A stretch of DNA of 40,731 bases from Pseudomonadota bacterium. Lineage in GTDB: Bacteria; Myxococcota_A; Polyangia; Fen-1088. The DNA is taken from the NCBI GenBank assembly GCA_017881315.1, contig JADGRB010000012.1, forward strand, positions 1-40,731. The letters are read 5' to 3'. Below, in pieces: positions 10,785 through 19,278 of the stretch; within the stretch, counting starts at the first letter, position 1, and the number at the start of each line of letters is the position of its first letter. A program made the translations under genes and the position numbers. The notes under the pieces are model-generated. The model saw only the letters and a list, made by a program, of their open reading frames with translations. It was not told the origin of the DNA and ran no database searches.

Positions 10785-11381
10785 ATGCCGAGCCAGCTCC
10801 TCGACGCCACCACGCGCGCCGACGTCGTGACGATTCCGGCCCGCAAGGTGCTCGCGATCGAAGGTGCGGGTGCGCCGGAGGGCGAATCTTTCCAGAGGGC
10901 GGTGGGCGCGCTCTACGGCGTCGCGTACACGCTCAAGTTCGCGCGCAAGAAGGCCGGTGGCTCCGAATTCAAGATCGGGCCGCTCGAAGGGCGCTGGTGG
11001 GCCACCCTCGAAGGCAGCGTCTTCGTGAAGGCCCCGCGCGACAGTTGGCGCTGGCGACTGCGCCTCGCGATGCCGGAAGACGTCGGTGAGGCCGAGATCG
11101 CCGCCGCGATAGCCGCGGCCACCCACAAGAAGGGGGGTAAGCTGGAGGGAAGCACCGAGGCGAAGACCGTGAGCCTCGAGCGCGTTCCCGCCGAGCGCGT
11201 GGGTCGAGCCCTGCACGTCGGGCCCTACGCCGAGGAAGGCCGAACGTTCGACGTCATCGACCAGGCGCTCGCCGATGCGGGCGTCAAGCCCGCATTTTCC
11301 CACCTCGAAATCTACCTGGGGGATCCCAGGCGAACGCCGCCCGCGCGCCTTCGGACCGTCCTCATGCGCGAGACGCGCTGA
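10785..11381 (+). CDS. GyrI-like small-molecule-binding domain protein
   Basis: ATTRADVVTIPARKVLAIEGAGAPEG...GPYAEEGRTFDVIDQALADAGVKPAFSHLEIYLGDPRRTPPARLRTVLMRE; in-frame upstream ATG at 10686 also possible. Confidence 0.75.
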   Translation: MPSQLLDATTRADVVTIPARKVLAIEGAGAPEGESFQRAVGALYGVAYTLKFARKKAGGSEFKIGPLEGRWWATLEGSVFVKAPRDSWRWRLRLAMPEDVGEAEIAAAIAAATHKKGGKLEGSTEAKTVSLERVPAERVGRALHVGPYAEEGRTFDVIDQALADAGVKPAFSHLEIYLGDPRRTPPARLRTVLMRETR

Positions 11382-11498
11382 GCGAAATGAGGAGTTGCTG
11401 CTGAAGAAAGGCGAAGCGATTTTTCGGTTCGGCTTGACGAAACGGTGCGCGCTCGGTCCGAAGAAGGCCTTGGACGCTGTCGTGTCAGCAGCTCAGAA

Positions 11499-11717
11499 TT
11501 AAGGAGTGGGTGGCGGCGGAGTGGGTGCGCGGGGGATAGCCATGGCGGCTGCGCTTCGCGAAACTTCGCGGCCGCGGAATCCAGCCCCCACGACGCCAAT
11601 CACCCCGGCCACGACGACGAGAGCGGCGACCAGGATGAGATCCCGCCTCCCGCGGCCCACCTTCGCGATCTTCTTGAGATCCTCTTCGACACCGCTCGAT
11701 GTCTGAATGTCGTCCAT
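11499..11717 (-). CDS. small single-TM protein of unknown function
   Basis: MDDIQTSSGVEEDLKKIAKVGRGRRDLILVAALVVVAGVIGVVGAGF..., Pro-rich C-terminus; strong sigma-54-like promoter directly upstream. Confidence 0.55.
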   Translation of the reverse strand: MDDIQTSSGVEEDLKKIAKVGRGRRDLILVAALVVVAGVIGVVGAGFRGREVSRSAAAMAIPRAPTPPPPTP

Positions 11718-11730
11718 GCGAGGCAAAACA

Positions 11731-11747
11731 AGCACGCTTTGTGCCAA
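11731..11747 (-). promoter_or_regulatory. sigma-54 type promoter (TTGGCACAAAGCGTGCT)
   Basis: TTGGCAC-N5-GTGCT, GG-N10-GC; divergent from 11900 with a shared UAS pair. Confidence 0.75.
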
Positions 11748-11821
11748 GGAACCGGCCAACGATCTTGGTGCGGAAGGAACCGAACGTGGTCTGCTGGCGG
11801 ACCGACGAACCCGCTCGAAAC

Positions 11822-11866
11822 CCGTAATGGATGCGCCCAATCGGGCCTCTCGCGCAAGAGCTGCGG
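11822..11866. promoter_or_regulatory. paired UAS: CCGTAATGGATGCGC (11822) and GCGCAAGAGCTGCGG (11852), 30 bp apart
   Basis: Dyad consensus, exact 30-bp spacing, between divergent sigma-54-like promoters. Confidence 0.7.
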
Positions 11867-11899
11867 AGAATCCTCGGCCGGTTATGAGGGGCCATCCGC

Positions 11900-11916
11900 T
11901 GGCACGACCTCTGCAG
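11900..11916 (+). promoter_or_regulatory. sigma-54 type promoter (TGGCACGACCTCTGCAG)
   Basis: TGGCACG-N4-CTGCA, nearly consensus. Confidence 0.8.
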
Positions 11917-11941
11917 TAAGAGACGCAGAAATGAGGCTCCC

Positions 11942-12301
11942 GTGAATCAATCGACGGCCAGCAGAGTGCGAATGATTCAACCTGAGATCGCCGCGGGCGT
12001 TACGCGGCTACCGCTGGCGTCGGTTCCGCCGACGCGAAGCGCAGGGATCGACCTCTTGCGCGGGATGCTGACACGGCTGGAGGACGTGACGCCAGCCGGG
12101 CAGCCCTACTTGATGGCGAAGGTTCTACCGCTGCTTCGCCGAGAGGCGCTCGATCCGACCAGGCGCTTTCGGTCCCGTGACCTGCACGTGATCACGCGGT
12201 CCTTGGACGAACTGGAACACGAGGCCTCGCGTGTGGCACCCAATCCGCTCACCTTCAGAAAGAAGGCTCAGATCTTGGTCGACGTCTTCGCCCTCGCCTG
12301 A
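11942..12301 (+). CDS. conserved-looking small protein of unknown function
   Basis: 119 aa (GTG start, or ATG at 11972), directly downstream of a near-consensus sigma-54 promoter. Confidence 0.5.
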   Translation: MNQSTASRVRMIQPEIAAGVTRLPLASVPPTRSAGIDLLRGMLTRLEDVTPAGQPYLMAKVLPLLRREALDPTRRFRSRDLHVITRSLDELEHEASRVAPNPLTFRKKAQILVDVFALA

Positions 12302-12375
12302 CATACGCCTCAACCAATGCTATCCACGCCGCTTTGAATTCGAGACGGTCACGTTACGGAGGTGGCGCGTGCTCG

Positions 12376-12816
12376 CTATCCGATGCGGGGCGCGCGGACG
12401 GCGACCACCGGGCAATGAGCGTGGCGCAATACGTGCTCGGCCACGCTGCCGAGGAGGAGACGTTTCACGCCTGTGCGGCCGTGGGTTCCCATCACGATCA
12501 GATCGGCGCCTCCGCTTCGAGCGGCATCGAGGATGATGTCGCCCACCGCGCTCGGTGCGAAGACGACCTTGGCCGACGCTGTCGCGTCATACCGGCGTGC
12601 CGCTTCGACCATGGCTCTTTCGAGCGCGGCGATCTCGTCGTCGGTTGGAACTATGAGAGCGAGGTCGGTCTCGATGGTTCCGGGCGGGATGGAGTTGATG
12701 GCGTGAACCATCTGGATCGGCCCGGTGCCTGTCGTCTTCTGCAGGTCACCCGCCCAGCGTAGCGCCTCTTCAGCCGTGGCGCTGAAATCGAAAGGTACGG
12801 TGATTGTGGGTTTCAT
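12376..12816 (-). CDS. UspA-type universal stress protein
   Basis: MKPTITVPFDFSATAEEALRWAGDLQ...ADLIVMGTHGRTGVKRLLLGSVAEHVLRHAHCPVVAVR. Confidence 0.93.
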   Translation of the reverse strand: MKPTITVPFDFSATAEEALRWAGDLQKTTGTGPIQMVHAINSIPPGTIETDLALIVPTDDEIAALERAMVEAARRYDATASAKVVFAPSAVGDIILDAARSGGADLIVMGTHGRTGVKRLLLGSVAEHVLRHAHCPVVAVRAPRIG

Positions 12817-12830
12817 GGCATCGCTTTGCA

Positions 12831-12847
12831 TTGCGAGGTTCATGCCA
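12831..12847 (-). promoter_or_regulatory. sigma-54 type promoter (TGGCATGAACCTCGCAA) for USP
   Basis: GG-N10-GC; TGGCATG-N4-TCGCA. Confidence 0.65.
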
Positions 12848-12893
12848 CGATGCCGTGAGAGACGACCCGTCAGCGCTCGGCCTGACGACTTAA

Positions 12894-12938
12894 CGGCGAA
12901 TTCTGCGCCCCGAGGCGGGCGGCGCGCAGAACTTGCGT
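12894..12938. promoter_or_regulatory. paired UAS: CGGCGAATTCTGCGC (12894) and GCGCAGAACTTGCGT (12924), 30 bp apart
   Basis: Dyad consensus with 30-bp spacing between divergent promoters. Confidence 0.65.
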
Positions 12939-12993
12939 AGGAGACTGGTGGCGGCGCTCCCGCTCTCGAGCTCGAAGAGGGTCTCCGAAGGTG

Positions 12994-13010
12994 TGGCATC
13001 GCCCATGCAA
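12994..13010 (+). promoter_or_regulatory. sigma-54 type promoter (TGGCATCGCCCATGCAA)
   Basis: TGGCATC-N4-ATGCAA, GG-N10-GC; 25 nt leader with SD ggagagg before ATG 13045. Confidence 0.7.
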
Positions 13011-13044
13011 ATGGGTTCGGCATCGATCAACCGGAGAGGACGCC

Positions 13045-13320
13045 ATGCAGACCAAACACGAAATCTCGACCACCCCAACACTCGGCGAAGCTGTCGCGGC
13101 GTCCTATGAGCTCGGCAGCGCGGTGGCGTCGGATCGCGCCACGGCCGCGAATCTGGCGGCCCGCCATCTCGAGCGCGTGCTCGGACGCGGGAGCAACGCG
13201 CGCGTTGCTATTGCGCTGGCAGACCTCGCCCGCGACCTAGCGCCGGCCCGACCGCGCGCCATACGGGCCAGGAACCCAAATATTCTGTTTGTCTCCGTAC
13301 AGCAGATCCCCGCGTGGTGA
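13045..13320 (+). CDS. small protein of unknown function
   Basis: 91 aa MQTKHEISTTPTLGEAVAASYELGSAVASDRATAANLAARHLERVLGRG...; good SD and sigma-54 promoter. Confidence 0.6.
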   Translation: MQTKHEISTTPTLGEAVAASYELGSAVASDRATAANLAARHLERVLGRGSNARVAIALADLARDLAPARPRAIRARNPNILFVSVQQIPAW

Positions 13321-13426
13321 CGGCGTCGCGTAGCGCGCTGATTGGCATCGGGATCATGTAGGGAGCCGAGCGTCTCCCAAGCCGGCGCGTGCCAATGCAG
13401 TCCCGGCTAGCGCTATTCTGTCGCTC

Positions 13427-14665
13427 GTGACGACCTCGAAGGTGTCGCCGTCCGCCGCATCACGGTCAATTGGCGTGCCGCCCGGGGTGATCGTGCTCGG
13501 CATCGTGAGCTTCCTGACGGACCTGAGCTCGGAGGCAATCTTCGCCGTCATGCCTCTCTTTCTGACGGGCGTCATGGGCGCGAGCACCCTGTTCCTCGGG
13601 ACGATGGAGGGCGTCGCCGATTTTGCCGCCTCATCCCTCGACCTGCTCTCGGGGTTCGCTTCGGACCGGCTCGGAAAGCGAAAAGGTCTCGCCGTTCTGG
13701 GCTATTCGCTCTCGTCGACCGCGAAGATCGTGCTCATCTTCGCGGTCACCAAGGGCCAGGTCTTCGCCTTCCGCGTCGCCGAGCGGCTCGGCAAATCCAT
13801 CCGCGGCGCGCCTCGAGACGCCCTGCTAGCCGGTGTCGCTCCCAGGGAGACGCGCGGCGCTTCATTTGGGGTACAGAAGGCCTTCGACAAGTCGGGAGCG
13901 ATCCTGGGTCCGCTCCTGGCGTTCGCGCTTCTCGACCGCTTCGGCCAGTCCCTGGGCTCGTTTCGCAGGCTCTACCTCGTGGCACTCATACCGGCGTGGG
14001 CCTCGGTCGCCGTGCTGGTCTTCTTCGTCCCCGAGCGCAAGCGTGCAGCTTCGCGGCGGGTTCCGTTCCGCGAGGCGATCCACACCTTGGGCCCCGGCTT
14101 CCGGCATTACTTGATTTCGGCCGGCCTCTTCTCCGGAGCCTACTTCAGCTACGCCTTCCTTTTGCTCGCCGCTGCCCGCGCTCAGTTCGCGAGCAAGCAC
14201 GTGGCGTTGCTATACGCGCTCTTCAACGTTTCGTTCACCGTCTTGTCGGTGCCGATTGGACGGCTCGGCGACCGCGTCGGACGTCGCACGATCATCGCCT
14301 TTTCGTACGGATTGTACGGGCTCATGGCGATCGGGTTCGCGGTGACGACATCCAAGGCAGCGATGATCCCTCTCTTCCTCGTCTACGGGGTCTTCTACGC
14401 CATCGACGAGGGCCAAACGAAGGCGTATATCGCTGATCTCGTGCCAGACACGACGCGCGCGACGGCCATCGGTGCGTATGGTTTCGTTACGGCCCTCTTC
14501 TATCTGCCCGCCTCGCTCCTCGCTGGGGGACTCTGGAAGAGTTTCGGTCCCCAGGCGACCTTCGGTGCAGCAGCCGCGATCGCATTTGTCGCGCTCGCGT
14601 ACTTCCTAGCGTTCCAGCCCCGTCGCCCGAACGAGAGCTCCGGGCAAGCGCGCTTGCTGGCGTGA
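13427..14665 (+). CDS. MFS transporter
   Basis: 12-TM protein; LTDLSSEAIFAVMPLFLTGVMGAS..., FASDRLGKRKGLAVLGY, RLGDRVGRRTIIAFSYGLYGL. Confidence 0.9.
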   Translation: MTTSKVSPSAASRSIGVPPGVIVLGIVSFLTDLSSEAIFAVMPLFLTGVMGASTLFLGTMEGVADFAASSLDLLSGFASDRLGKRKGLAVLGYSLSSTAKIVLIFAVTKGQVFAFRVAERLGKSIRGAPRDALLAGVAPRETRGASFGVQKAFDKSGAILGPLLAFALLDRFGQSLGSFRRLYLVALIPAWASVAVLVFFVPERKRAASRRVPFREAIHTLGPGFRHYLISAGLFSGAYFSYAFLLLAAARAQFASKHVALLYALFNVSFTVLSVPIGRLGDRVGRRTIIAFSYGLYGLMAIGFAVTTSKAAMIPLFLVYGVFYAIDEGQTKAYIADLVPDTTRATAIGAYGFVTALFYLPASLLAGGLWKSFGPQATFGAAAAIAFVALAYFLAFQPRRPNESSGQARLLA

Positions 14666-14676
14666 CTCGGGTGGCG

Positions 14677-14722
14677 ACGCACTCGCTGCGCGCGGGAGCT
14701 TCAATCGGCGCATCCTGTGCGC
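14677..14722. promoter_or_regulatory. paired UAS: ACGCACTCGCTGCGC (14677) and GCGCATCCTGTGCGC (14708), 31 bp apart
   Basis: Both are palindromic RCGCA-N5-TGCGC. Confidence 0.65.
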
Positions 14723-14807
14723 GCTCTTGAAGGGCACCCCTGCGCCAACGCCCGAGATCGCGTTCCCTCGAAGCAGACATAGCCCGAACACCCGGGATTC
14801 TCACCGC

Positions 14808-14824
14808 TGGCACAGCGGGTGCAG
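14808..14824 (+). promoter_or_regulatory. sigma-54 type promoter (TGGCACAGCGGGTGCAG) for the Ser/Thr kinase
   Basis: TGGCACA-N4-GTGCA, GG-N10-GC. Confidence 0.75.
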
Positions 14825-14839
14825 CCGGTGAGACCCGCA

Positions 14840-16075
14840 ATGACACAGCTTCATGAAGAGGCTCGAACCGGTCGAGAGACGCACGCCGCGCGAACCCTAC
14901 CGTTTGGTCCTTCATACGTTCGGAACCAGGACGGAAAGGACCGCATCTTCCGCGAGGGGAGCTTGCTCGCGGGCAAGTATCAAATCGAAGAGGTGGTGGG
15001 CGAGGGCGCCATGGGTGTCGTGGTGGCCGCGCGTCACCTGCGGCTCGGGTACCGGGTGGCGATCAAGTACCTTCGCCCGGGAGCCGCGCGAAGGCCCGAT
15101 GTCGTCAATCGGTTCGTCCAGGAGGCGCGCGCCGGCGTTCAGCTCGGCGGGGAGCATGTGGTGCGCGTCATCGACATGGACGGGCTCGAAGCGGGAACGC
15201 CGTACATCGTGATGGAGTACCTGCAGGGCTCGGACCTCGAGCAGATCATGGCGCAGCGAAAGCGACCGTTCGAGGTTCGGGAAGCCGTCGACTACATCAT
15301 TCAAGCGTGCCAGGCGCTCGCGGTGGCCCACGAGCTCGGCATCGTGCACCGCGATCTGAAACCCGGGAACCTCTTCCTCACGCAGGGGAGGGACGGTTCG
15401 CCGCTGATCAAGGTGCTCGACTTCGGCATCTCGAAATTCACCCTTCCGGACGAGGCGGGCGCACCGTCGACGCTGCAGAAGATCGATCTGCTGGGGTCAC
15501 CGGCGTACATGTCTCCCGAGCAGGTTCAGAATCCGGGAGGGGTCGACGGGCGCACCGATGTCTGGTCGCTGGGCGTGACGCTCTACGAGCTGCTGACCCT
15601 GACGCCGGTCTATCAAGACGATTCGGTGCTCTCCATGCTGAAACGGATCCGGTCGGAGTCTCCCATTTCCGCCCGAACCCGACGGCCCGACCTTCCGCAA
15701 GCGCTCGACGAGGTGATCCTGAGCTGCCTCGAGAAAGATCCGAATCGGCGCATGCCGAGTATACCTGCGCTGGTGTCGGCGCTACTGCCCTTCGCCAGCG
15801 ATGGCTCACGGGCATCAGAACGCCGGCAATCGCTCCCTGAGGAACGAAGGACAAACGAGGAGGGTCACCAATGCTCGCCAAACGACAGGTCGGGAACAAG
15901 AAAGAGCTCAGTTACGGACGATTCGTGCGCCTATCCGATACAGCCGCCGCTATTGCGCTCGAGCGCGCCAAGAACGCCTTTGGCCGCGAGGGATTCGCAG
16001 TGGTGGCCGAGATCGATTTTCGGGGCGCCCTCCAGAGGAACCTCGACAAGGACGTCGGGCCGTACTGGACGATAG
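14840..16075 (+). CDS. Hanks-type Ser/Thr protein kinase (soluble; C-terminal end uncertain)
   Basis: GEGAMGVVVAA, VAIKYL, HRDLKPGN, DFGISK, SPEQ motifs intact. ORF continues past the kinase domain and overlaps the DUF302 gene by 205 nt. Confidence 0.9.
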   Translation: MTQLHEEARTGRETHAARTLPFGPSYVRNQDGKDRIFREGSLLAGKYQIEEVVGEGAMGVVVAARHLRLGYRVAIKYLRPGAARRPDVVNRFVQEARAGVQLGGEHVVRVIDMDGLEAGTPYIVMEYLQGSDLEQIMAQRKRPFEVREAVDYIIQACQALAVAHELGIVHRDLKPGNLFLTQGRDGSPLIKVLDFGISKFTLPDEAGAPSTLQKIDLLGSPAYMSPEQVQNPGGVDGRTDVWSLGVTLYELLTLTPVYQDDSVLSMLKRIRSESPISARTRRPDLPQALDEVILSCLEKDPNRRMPSIPALVSALLPFASDGSRASERRQSLPEERRTNEEGHQCSPNDRSGTRKSSVTDDSCAYPIQPPLLRSSAPRTPLAARDSQWWPRSIFGAPSRGTSTRTSGRTGR

Positions 16076-16317
16076 AGATCTGCAATCCCAACCTCGCCGA
16101 TCGCGTGCTCGCCATCGACCGAGCCGCAGGTCTCCTGATGCCCTGCAGGGTCGCCGTCTGGCAGGAAGGCAGAGATTCGGTCGTCGCGGCCCTACGTCCC
16201 GAAGCCGTGGTCACCCTCGCGCCGGACGAGAGGCTGTCGGCGATCGCCCGCGAAGCGGAACAGCACATCGAGCGGGCGCTGCTCCGTCTCGAGGGACTGG
16301 AGCCTCCGATGGAGTGA
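15871..16317 (+). CDS. DUF302 family protein
   Basis: LSDTAAAIALERAKNAFGREGFAVVAEIDFRGALQRNLDKDVGPYWTIEICNPNLADRVLAIDRAAGLLMPCRVAVWQ. Confidence 0.88.
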   Translation: MLAKRQVGNKKELSYGRFVRLSDTAAAIALERAKNAFGREGFAVVAEIDFRGALQRNLDKDVGPYWTIEICNPNLADRVLAIDRAAGLLMPCRVAVWQEGRDSVVAALRPEAVVTLAPDERLSAIAREAEQHIERALLRLEGLEPPME

Positions 16318-16322
16318 TCGTC

Positions 16323-18749
16323 CTAGCGGTGCCGACGGCCGAAGCGGCGTGCCAGCTTGGCGACCTCCAGAAAGGTGATCGGTGCTAACGCACAAAGCGC
16401 GGCGATTCCCAGAGAGCCCGGAGACAAATCGGCTATCTGGAACAATCGCCGGCCGACCGAGGTCAGCATGATGCTGGCTTGAGCGACGGTCGAGAGCGCG
16501 ACCACGGCCACGAGCCGGAGATTGGTCAGAGGGCCGATCTCCCACAAGGTTCGGTCCTTGCTGCGGAAGGCGAGCGACATGACGACGTGCCCGAAGACGA
16601 GCGTCGCGAAGGTGAGGGTCCGCGCCTCCTGAACACTCCGATGTGCCCGCGCCCAGGCGAACACGCCGAAGGTCGTCGCCGCGAGCGCGAGCCCCGTTTG
16701 TACGATCAGGGCCCACTCCGACCGTCCCAGCATCGGCTCGTCCGGTCGACGGGGAGGCCGGACGAGCGTGTCGCGGTCGGGCGGATCCATCACCAGGGCC
16801 AGCGCAGGAAAGCCGTCCGTGACCAGGTTGATCCAGAGAATCTGAAGCGGGAGCAGCGGCGCGGGCAGGCCGACAATCGCGGCGCCCAGCATGAGGGCGA
16901 GCTCGCCCGCGTTGCCGCCCAAGAGGTAGAGCAGGCTCTTGCGGATGTTGTCGAAGATCCCACGGCCTTCACGAATTCCCGCGACGATGCTGGCGAAGTT
17001 GTCGTCGGCCAGCACGATGTCGGCGGCCTCTCGGGTGACGGCCGTTCCGCTGCGTCCCATGGCGATCCCGATGTGCGCCTCGCGCAACGCGGGCGCATCG
17101 TTGACGCCGTCGCCTGTCATGGCGACGATCTCACCGCGCGATTTCCAGGCGCGTACGACCTTCAGCTTGTCTTCCGGCGTGGCGCGGGCGTGAACGACCT
17201 CGACGTCATCGCCTTCGCCTTGGTCGAGGATTCCCATCTCCCGTGCGATCGCCGAGGCCGTCGCCGGGTGATCGCCGGTGATCATCACCGTGCGGATCCC
17301 CGCCTGTCGCGCCGCCGCGATTGCTTCGATGGCCTCGGGACGGGGTGGGTCGGCGATGCCGATCAGCCCCAACGTGTGCAGCCGCTCTTCGGCGGGACCG
17401 TCTCCCACCGCGACGGCCAGGACCCGGAGCCCTCGCGCGGCCATCTGGTGAGCGGCTTCCGTGGCGCCTGCCGTGCCGTCAACCGAGAGGGCGACGATGA
17501 CCTCGAGCGCTCCTTTGACGTACAAGGCGCCGTCGTGGCGCTGGATCGACATCCTCTTTCTCTGGGAGTCAAAGGGCGTGACGGCGACGCGTGGATTCGA
17601 CGTCTCGATCTGCTCGCGCAGGATTCCATGCTCGGCCGCGGCGCGCAGGATGGCGAGCTCGGTGGGATCACCGCTGCCGCCTTGTTCGTCGGGACCGAGC
17701 TGGGCGTCGCAGCAAGCGGCCGCCGCGGCGATCAGCGCCTCCTGGTCGGGACCCCACAGCTCGCGCACCGCCATGCGGCCGCTGGTGAGCGTGCCGGTCT
17801 TGTCCGTGCAGATGACCGTCGCGCAGCCGAGTGTCTCGACGGCGGGGAGCTTGCGGACCAGGACGTTTTGGGACGCCATGCGCCGAACGCCGATCGCGAG
17901 GGCGATGGTCACGATGGCCGGTAATCCCTCTGGAACGGCCGCAACCGCCAACGAGACGGCCGAGAGGAAGACCTCCATGAGCGGTACGCCACGGACCAGG
18001 CCCAGCAGGGCGACGAGGCCGACGATCGCGCCGCAGAGAACGAGCAGGCTCCGGCCGAGCCGGCGTAGGCGTCCCTGCAGAGGGGTCTCGGTCTCTTTCG
18101 TCGTGGCCAGGAGGTGCGCGACCCGCCCGAGCTCGGTGGACATGCCCGTGGCGAAGACCAGGGCGCGCGCCACGCCCGTCGAGACCGAGGTTCCCATGAA
18201 GACGCGGTCGTGCCGATCGGCCAAGGGCGCGTCGGCGGGCACCGGGGCCGTGCTCTTCTCGACGGAGAGGCTCTCGCCGGTCAGCGGCGCTTCATTGGTC
18301 GTGAGGGCGTGTGCCTCGAGCAAGCGCGCATCCGCGGCCACGACGTCTCCGGCTTCCAGCAAGAGGAGGTCGCCGGGGACCACCTCCAGGGCCGGAACCA
18401 TGAGAGCCCGACCGTCGCGCTCCACGCGGGCGCGCGGAGCCGTCATCGATCGGAGCGCCGCGATCGCTCGGCCGGCCCGGAACTCTTGAAAGAATCCGAC
18501 CAGCGCGTTGATCACCAGGATGACGGCGATGGCGATCGCGTCGATGAGGTCACCCAGGAACCCCGAAATGGCGGAGGCGGCGAGCAAGAGCCAGACGAGC
18601 GGGCTGGCGAACTGGGAGGCCAACAGGACCCAGCGCGACGTTTCCTTCTCGCGAGCAATCTCGTTCGGGCCGACCTCGAGGAGGCGCTGCCGCGCGACCG
18701 TCGTCGTCAGCCCTCCCGGGTTCGAGGGCTGGAGGGCCGTTGTGCTCAT
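16323..18749 (-). CDS. cation-translocating P-type ATPase (P2A-like)
   Basis: ICTDKTGTLTSGRMAV, TGESLSVEK, AAVPEGLPAIVTIALAIGVRRMA, MTGDGVNDAPALREAHIGIAMG. Confidence 0.95.
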   Translation of the reverse strand: MSTTALQPSNPGGLTTTVARQRLLEVGPNEIAREKETSRWVLLASQFASPLVWLLLAASAISGFLGDLIDAIAIAVILVINALVGFFQEFRAGRAIAALRSMTAPRARVERDGRALMVPALEVVPGDLLLLEAGDVVAADARLLEAHALTTNEAPLTGESLSVEKSTAPVPADAPLADRHDRVFMGTSVSTGVARALVFATGMSTELGRVAHLLATTKETETPLQGRLRRLGRSLLVLCGAIVGLVALLGLVRGVPLMEVFLSAVSLAVAAVPEGLPAIVTIALAIGVRRMASQNVLVRKLPAVETLGCATVICTDKTGTLTSGRMAVRELWGPDQEALIAAAAACCDAQLGPDEQGGSGDPTELAILRAAAEHGILREQIETSNPRVAVTPFDSQRKRMSIQRHDGALYVKGALEVIVALSVDGTAGATEAAHQMAARGLRVLAVAVGDGPAEERLHTLGLIGIADPPRPEAIEAIAAARQAGIRTVMITGDHPATASAIAREMGILDQGEGDDVEVVHARATPEDKLKVVRAWKSRGEIVAMTGDGVNDAPALREAHIGIAMGRSGTAVTREAADIVLADDNFASIVAGIREGRGIFDNIRKSLLYLLGGNAGELALMLGAAIVGLPAPLLPLQILWINLVTDGFPALALVMDPPDRDTLVRPPRRPDEPMLGRSEWALIVQTGLALAATTFGVFAWARAHRSVQEARTLTFATLVFGHVVMSLAFRSKDRTLWEIGPLTNLRLVAVVALSTVAQASIMLTSVGRRLFQIADLSPGSLGIAALCALAPITFLEVAKLARRFGRRHR

Positions 18750-18779
18750 GTCTTCAGCTCCGCTTCTAGCGCCGGAAGA

Positions 18780-18796
18780 AGCAGATCCCGAGCCAT
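18780..18796 (-). promoter_or_regulatory. sigma-54 type promoter (ATGGCTCGGGATCTGCT) for the P-type ATPase
   Basis: GG-N10-GC; TGGCTCG-N4-CTGCT; 20 nt predicted leader. Confidence 0.65.
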
Positions 18797-18814
18797 TTGC
18801 GCGAGGTGACCGCC

Positions 18815-18831
18815 TTGGATCGCTCTTTGCT
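18815..18831 (+). promoter_or_regulatory. sigma-54 type promoter (TTGGATCGCTCTTTGCT)
   Basis: GG-N10-GC; TTGGATC-N4-TTTGCT; divergent from 18780. Confidence 0.65.
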
Positions 18832-18859
18832 CATAGTCTGGAAGGGGGACCTTCAAAGA

Positions 18860-19099
18860 ATGACGATGAAGCGGTCTTTGCAGATGATCCTGACTATCGC
18901 GCTCTTCAGCCCACCGTTGACTGGTTATCTGATGCTTCACGACCTCTTTATTACCTCGATCGGTGGGCGGCTCCCGCCTATCGAGCGTTTCGTTTCGGCG
19001 CTGCGCGAGCCGGCGTTCGTGTTTGGGATCGGGGCGTACCTGGCCATCTGTGCGATCGCGGTGCTCGGGCTCCGCGGGCGCGGGGCCGCGCAAAGTTGA
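18860..19099 (+). CDS. small two-TM membrane protein of unknown function
   Basis: MTMKRSLQMILTIALFSPPLTGYLMLHDLFITSIGG...FVFGIGAYLAICAIAVLGLRGRG. Confidence 0.6.
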   Translation: MTMKRSLQMILTIALFSPPLTGYLMLHDLFITSIGGRLPPIERFVSALREPAFVFGIGAYLAICAIAVLGLRGRGAAQS

Positions 19100-19132
19100 C
19101 GCTCCCGGGGGCCGAGCGCGCAAATCTTGCGA
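19088..19132. promoter_or_regulatory. paired UAS: GCGCAAAGTTGACGC (19088) and GCGCAAATCTTGCGA (19118), 30 bp apart
   Basis: Dyad consensus; exact 30-bp spacing. Confidence 0.65.
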
Positions 19133-19174
19133 GATCTCGCCCGGGTCTGGAACGCAACGTCGCCGTCTCGCGGG

Positions 19175-19191
19175 GGGCATGTGCCTTGCTG
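19175..19191 (+). promoter_or_regulatory. sigma-54 type promoter (GGGCATGTGCCTTGCTG)
   Basis: GG-N10-GC; GGCATG-N4-CTTGCT. Confidence 0.65.
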
Positions 19192-19278
19192 GGATGATCT
19201 CCGTGCTCAAGTCCACCTACGAGCGAGAGGTAGAGCGGCACCTGGTCCGGGCCACGCCCGTCTCGACGGTTGCTGAAG

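Noticed and set aside
11931-11945. Mini-ORF ATGAGGCTCCCGTGA (MRLP*) overlapping the GTG start of the 119-aa gene
   Set aside because: Too short to separate from chance and the downstream start is itself uncertain.
13321-13427. Possible sigma-54 promoter TGGCATCGGGATCATGT upstream of the MFS gene
   Set aside because: The -12 GC is missing (AT instead) and no UAS pair is nearby.
16479-18489. Long plus-strand ORFs (481 and 342 aa) opposite the P-type ATPase
   Set aside because: Shadow ORFs of the conserved ATPase codons.
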